A program made the position numbers and the translations under genes. From Gallibacterium trehalosifermentans (GTDB lineage Bacteria; Pseudomonadota; Gammaproteobacteria; Enterobacterales; Pasteurellaceae): 64,000 bases of DNA. The notes beneath the pieces were generated by a model that was not told the DNA's origin, did no database searches, and was given only the letters and a program-made list of their open reading frames with translations. Shown piece by piece: positions 63,221-64,000 of the stretch; within the stretch, counting starts at the first letter, position 1, and each line of letters starts with the position of its first letter. Where the stretch lies: NCBI RefSeq assembly GCF_042433055.1, contig NZ_JBHLWB010000006.1:36849-100848 (forward strand), in the 5' to 3' direction.

Positions 63221-64000
63221 TGGCTACTCGCCGAGAATTAGCAAATGCAATCCGCTTTTTAAGTATAGATGCAGTACAAAAAGCAAAATCAGGGCACCCA
63301 GGAGCGCCAATGGGCATGGCGGATATCGCAGAAGTGTTATGGCGTGATTTTTTATCACATAATCCAACGAATCCACAATGGGCAAACCGCGACCGTTTTA
63401 TCTTATCGAATGGACACGGTTCAATGTTAATTTATAGCTTATTACATTTAACGGGCTATGAGTTATCGATAGAAGATTTAAAGCAATTCCGCCAATTACA
63501 TTCAAAAACGCCAGGGCACCCAGAATATGGTTATGCCCCAGGCGTTGAAACTACCACAGGTCCATTGGGACAAGGGATAACGAATGCAGTGGGTATGGCG
63601 ATAGCCGAAAAGACCTTAGCAGGACAATTTAACCGTTCAGGTCATGAGATAATAGACCACCACACCTATGTCTTTTTAGGCGATGGTTGTTTAATGGAGG
63701 GAATCTCTCATGAAGCATGCTCATTAGCAGGTACATTAGGGCTAGGTAAATTAATAGCGTTTTACGATGATAATAACATCTCGATTGACGGACACGTTGA
63801 TGGCTGGTTTACTGATGATACACAAAAACGCTTTGAGTCCTATGGTTGGCACGTGATTCCATCGGTTGATGGACATAATGCCGCTGAAATCAAAGCGGCG
63901 ATTGAAGCAGCAAAAGCAGAAAGCAGTAAACCAAGTTTAATTATTTGTAAAACGATAATTGGTTATGGCTCACCAAACAAAGCCAATTCACACGATTGTC
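63221..64000 (+). CDS. tkt: Transketolase, 5' part (runs off the window)
   Basis: Thiamine-diphosphate enzyme of the pentose phosphate pathway. The ATG at 63221 follows AAGGAG and 260 codons are visible without a stop up to the window edge; the full protein should be near 665 residues. Motifs seen are MATRRELANAIRFLSIDAVQ, SGHPGAPMGMADIAEVLW (thiamine-diphosphate contact), FILSNGHGSMLIYSLLH, TTGPLGQGI and the diphosphate-binding GDGCLMEGISHE. The tktA-type sequence pattern is clear. The 167 bases before it are AT-rich and should hold its promoter; no good hexamer pair stands out. Confidence 0.95.

Overview
The window is chromosomal DNA from a low-GC gammaproteobacterium, almost certainly a member of the Pasteurellaceae. 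The evidence is the gene content and gene order (pilABCD divergent from ampD and followed by coaE; a tandem glycine riboswitch ahead of a sodium:alanine symporter; tig-clpP-clpX; metJ divergent from metL) and a Hin-type DNA uptake dyad (AAGTGCGGT) used as a terminator after tig. I cannot name the species. Exact uptake cores are few here: by eye only three Hin-type and three Apl-type in 64 kb.

Layout. 0-4.5 kb: end of an unidentified gene, dsbB, arcB, menH and menB (disulfide formation, redox sensing, menaquinone synthesis). 4.5-9.8 kb: glyQ, a glutaredoxin-like gene and glyS on the minus strand; this pair of tRNA synthetase genes is visibly richer in G+C and is split by two AT-rich putative PD-(D/E)XK nuclease genes. 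10-12.6 kb: nagBA and a Met-Leu-Gln-Gln tRNA operon. 12.6-19.5 kb: yeeZ-like gene, cytochrome b561, tig, clpP, clpX, a DUF454 gene and a DcuA-type C4-dicarboxylate transporter.

19.5-35.8 kb is the accessory part: a 1-kb AT-rich gap with a prophage gene fragment, then an adhesin locus. It holds an OmpA-like lipoprotein, a 2950-residue BapA-like adhesin with 22 Ig-like repeats and a degenerate RTX tail, a deleted IS481-type transposase, and a dedicated type I secretion system (TolC-like, ABC, HlyD-like). A run of ten G residues lies in the probable promoter spacer ahead of the lipoprotein gene, so the surface adhesin may be phase variable. No lapD or lapG homologue is in the window.

36-45 kb: fruBKA with a Cra/FruR-like operator, a LysR regulator facing an azoreductase, a zinc-ribbon membrane protein, asnB, and the glycine-riboswitch-controlled symporter. 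45.4-48.3 kb: metL and metJ around a probable MetJ operator. 48.5-55 kb: fdhD facing a respiratory formate dehydrogenase operon whose alpha subunit uses an in-frame TGA as selenocysteine. 55-60 kb: a GNAT protein, yacG, coaE and the competence pilus operon pilABCD with a CRP-S-like site. 60-64 kb: ampD, a ClC antiporter, dusA and the 5' part of a transketolase gene.

Together the genes suggest a facultatively anaerobic, host-associated bacterium: menaquinone, ArcB, formate dehydrogenase and Dcu transport serve anaerobic respiration; nag and fru genes use host amino sugar and fructose; the adhesin supports attachment.
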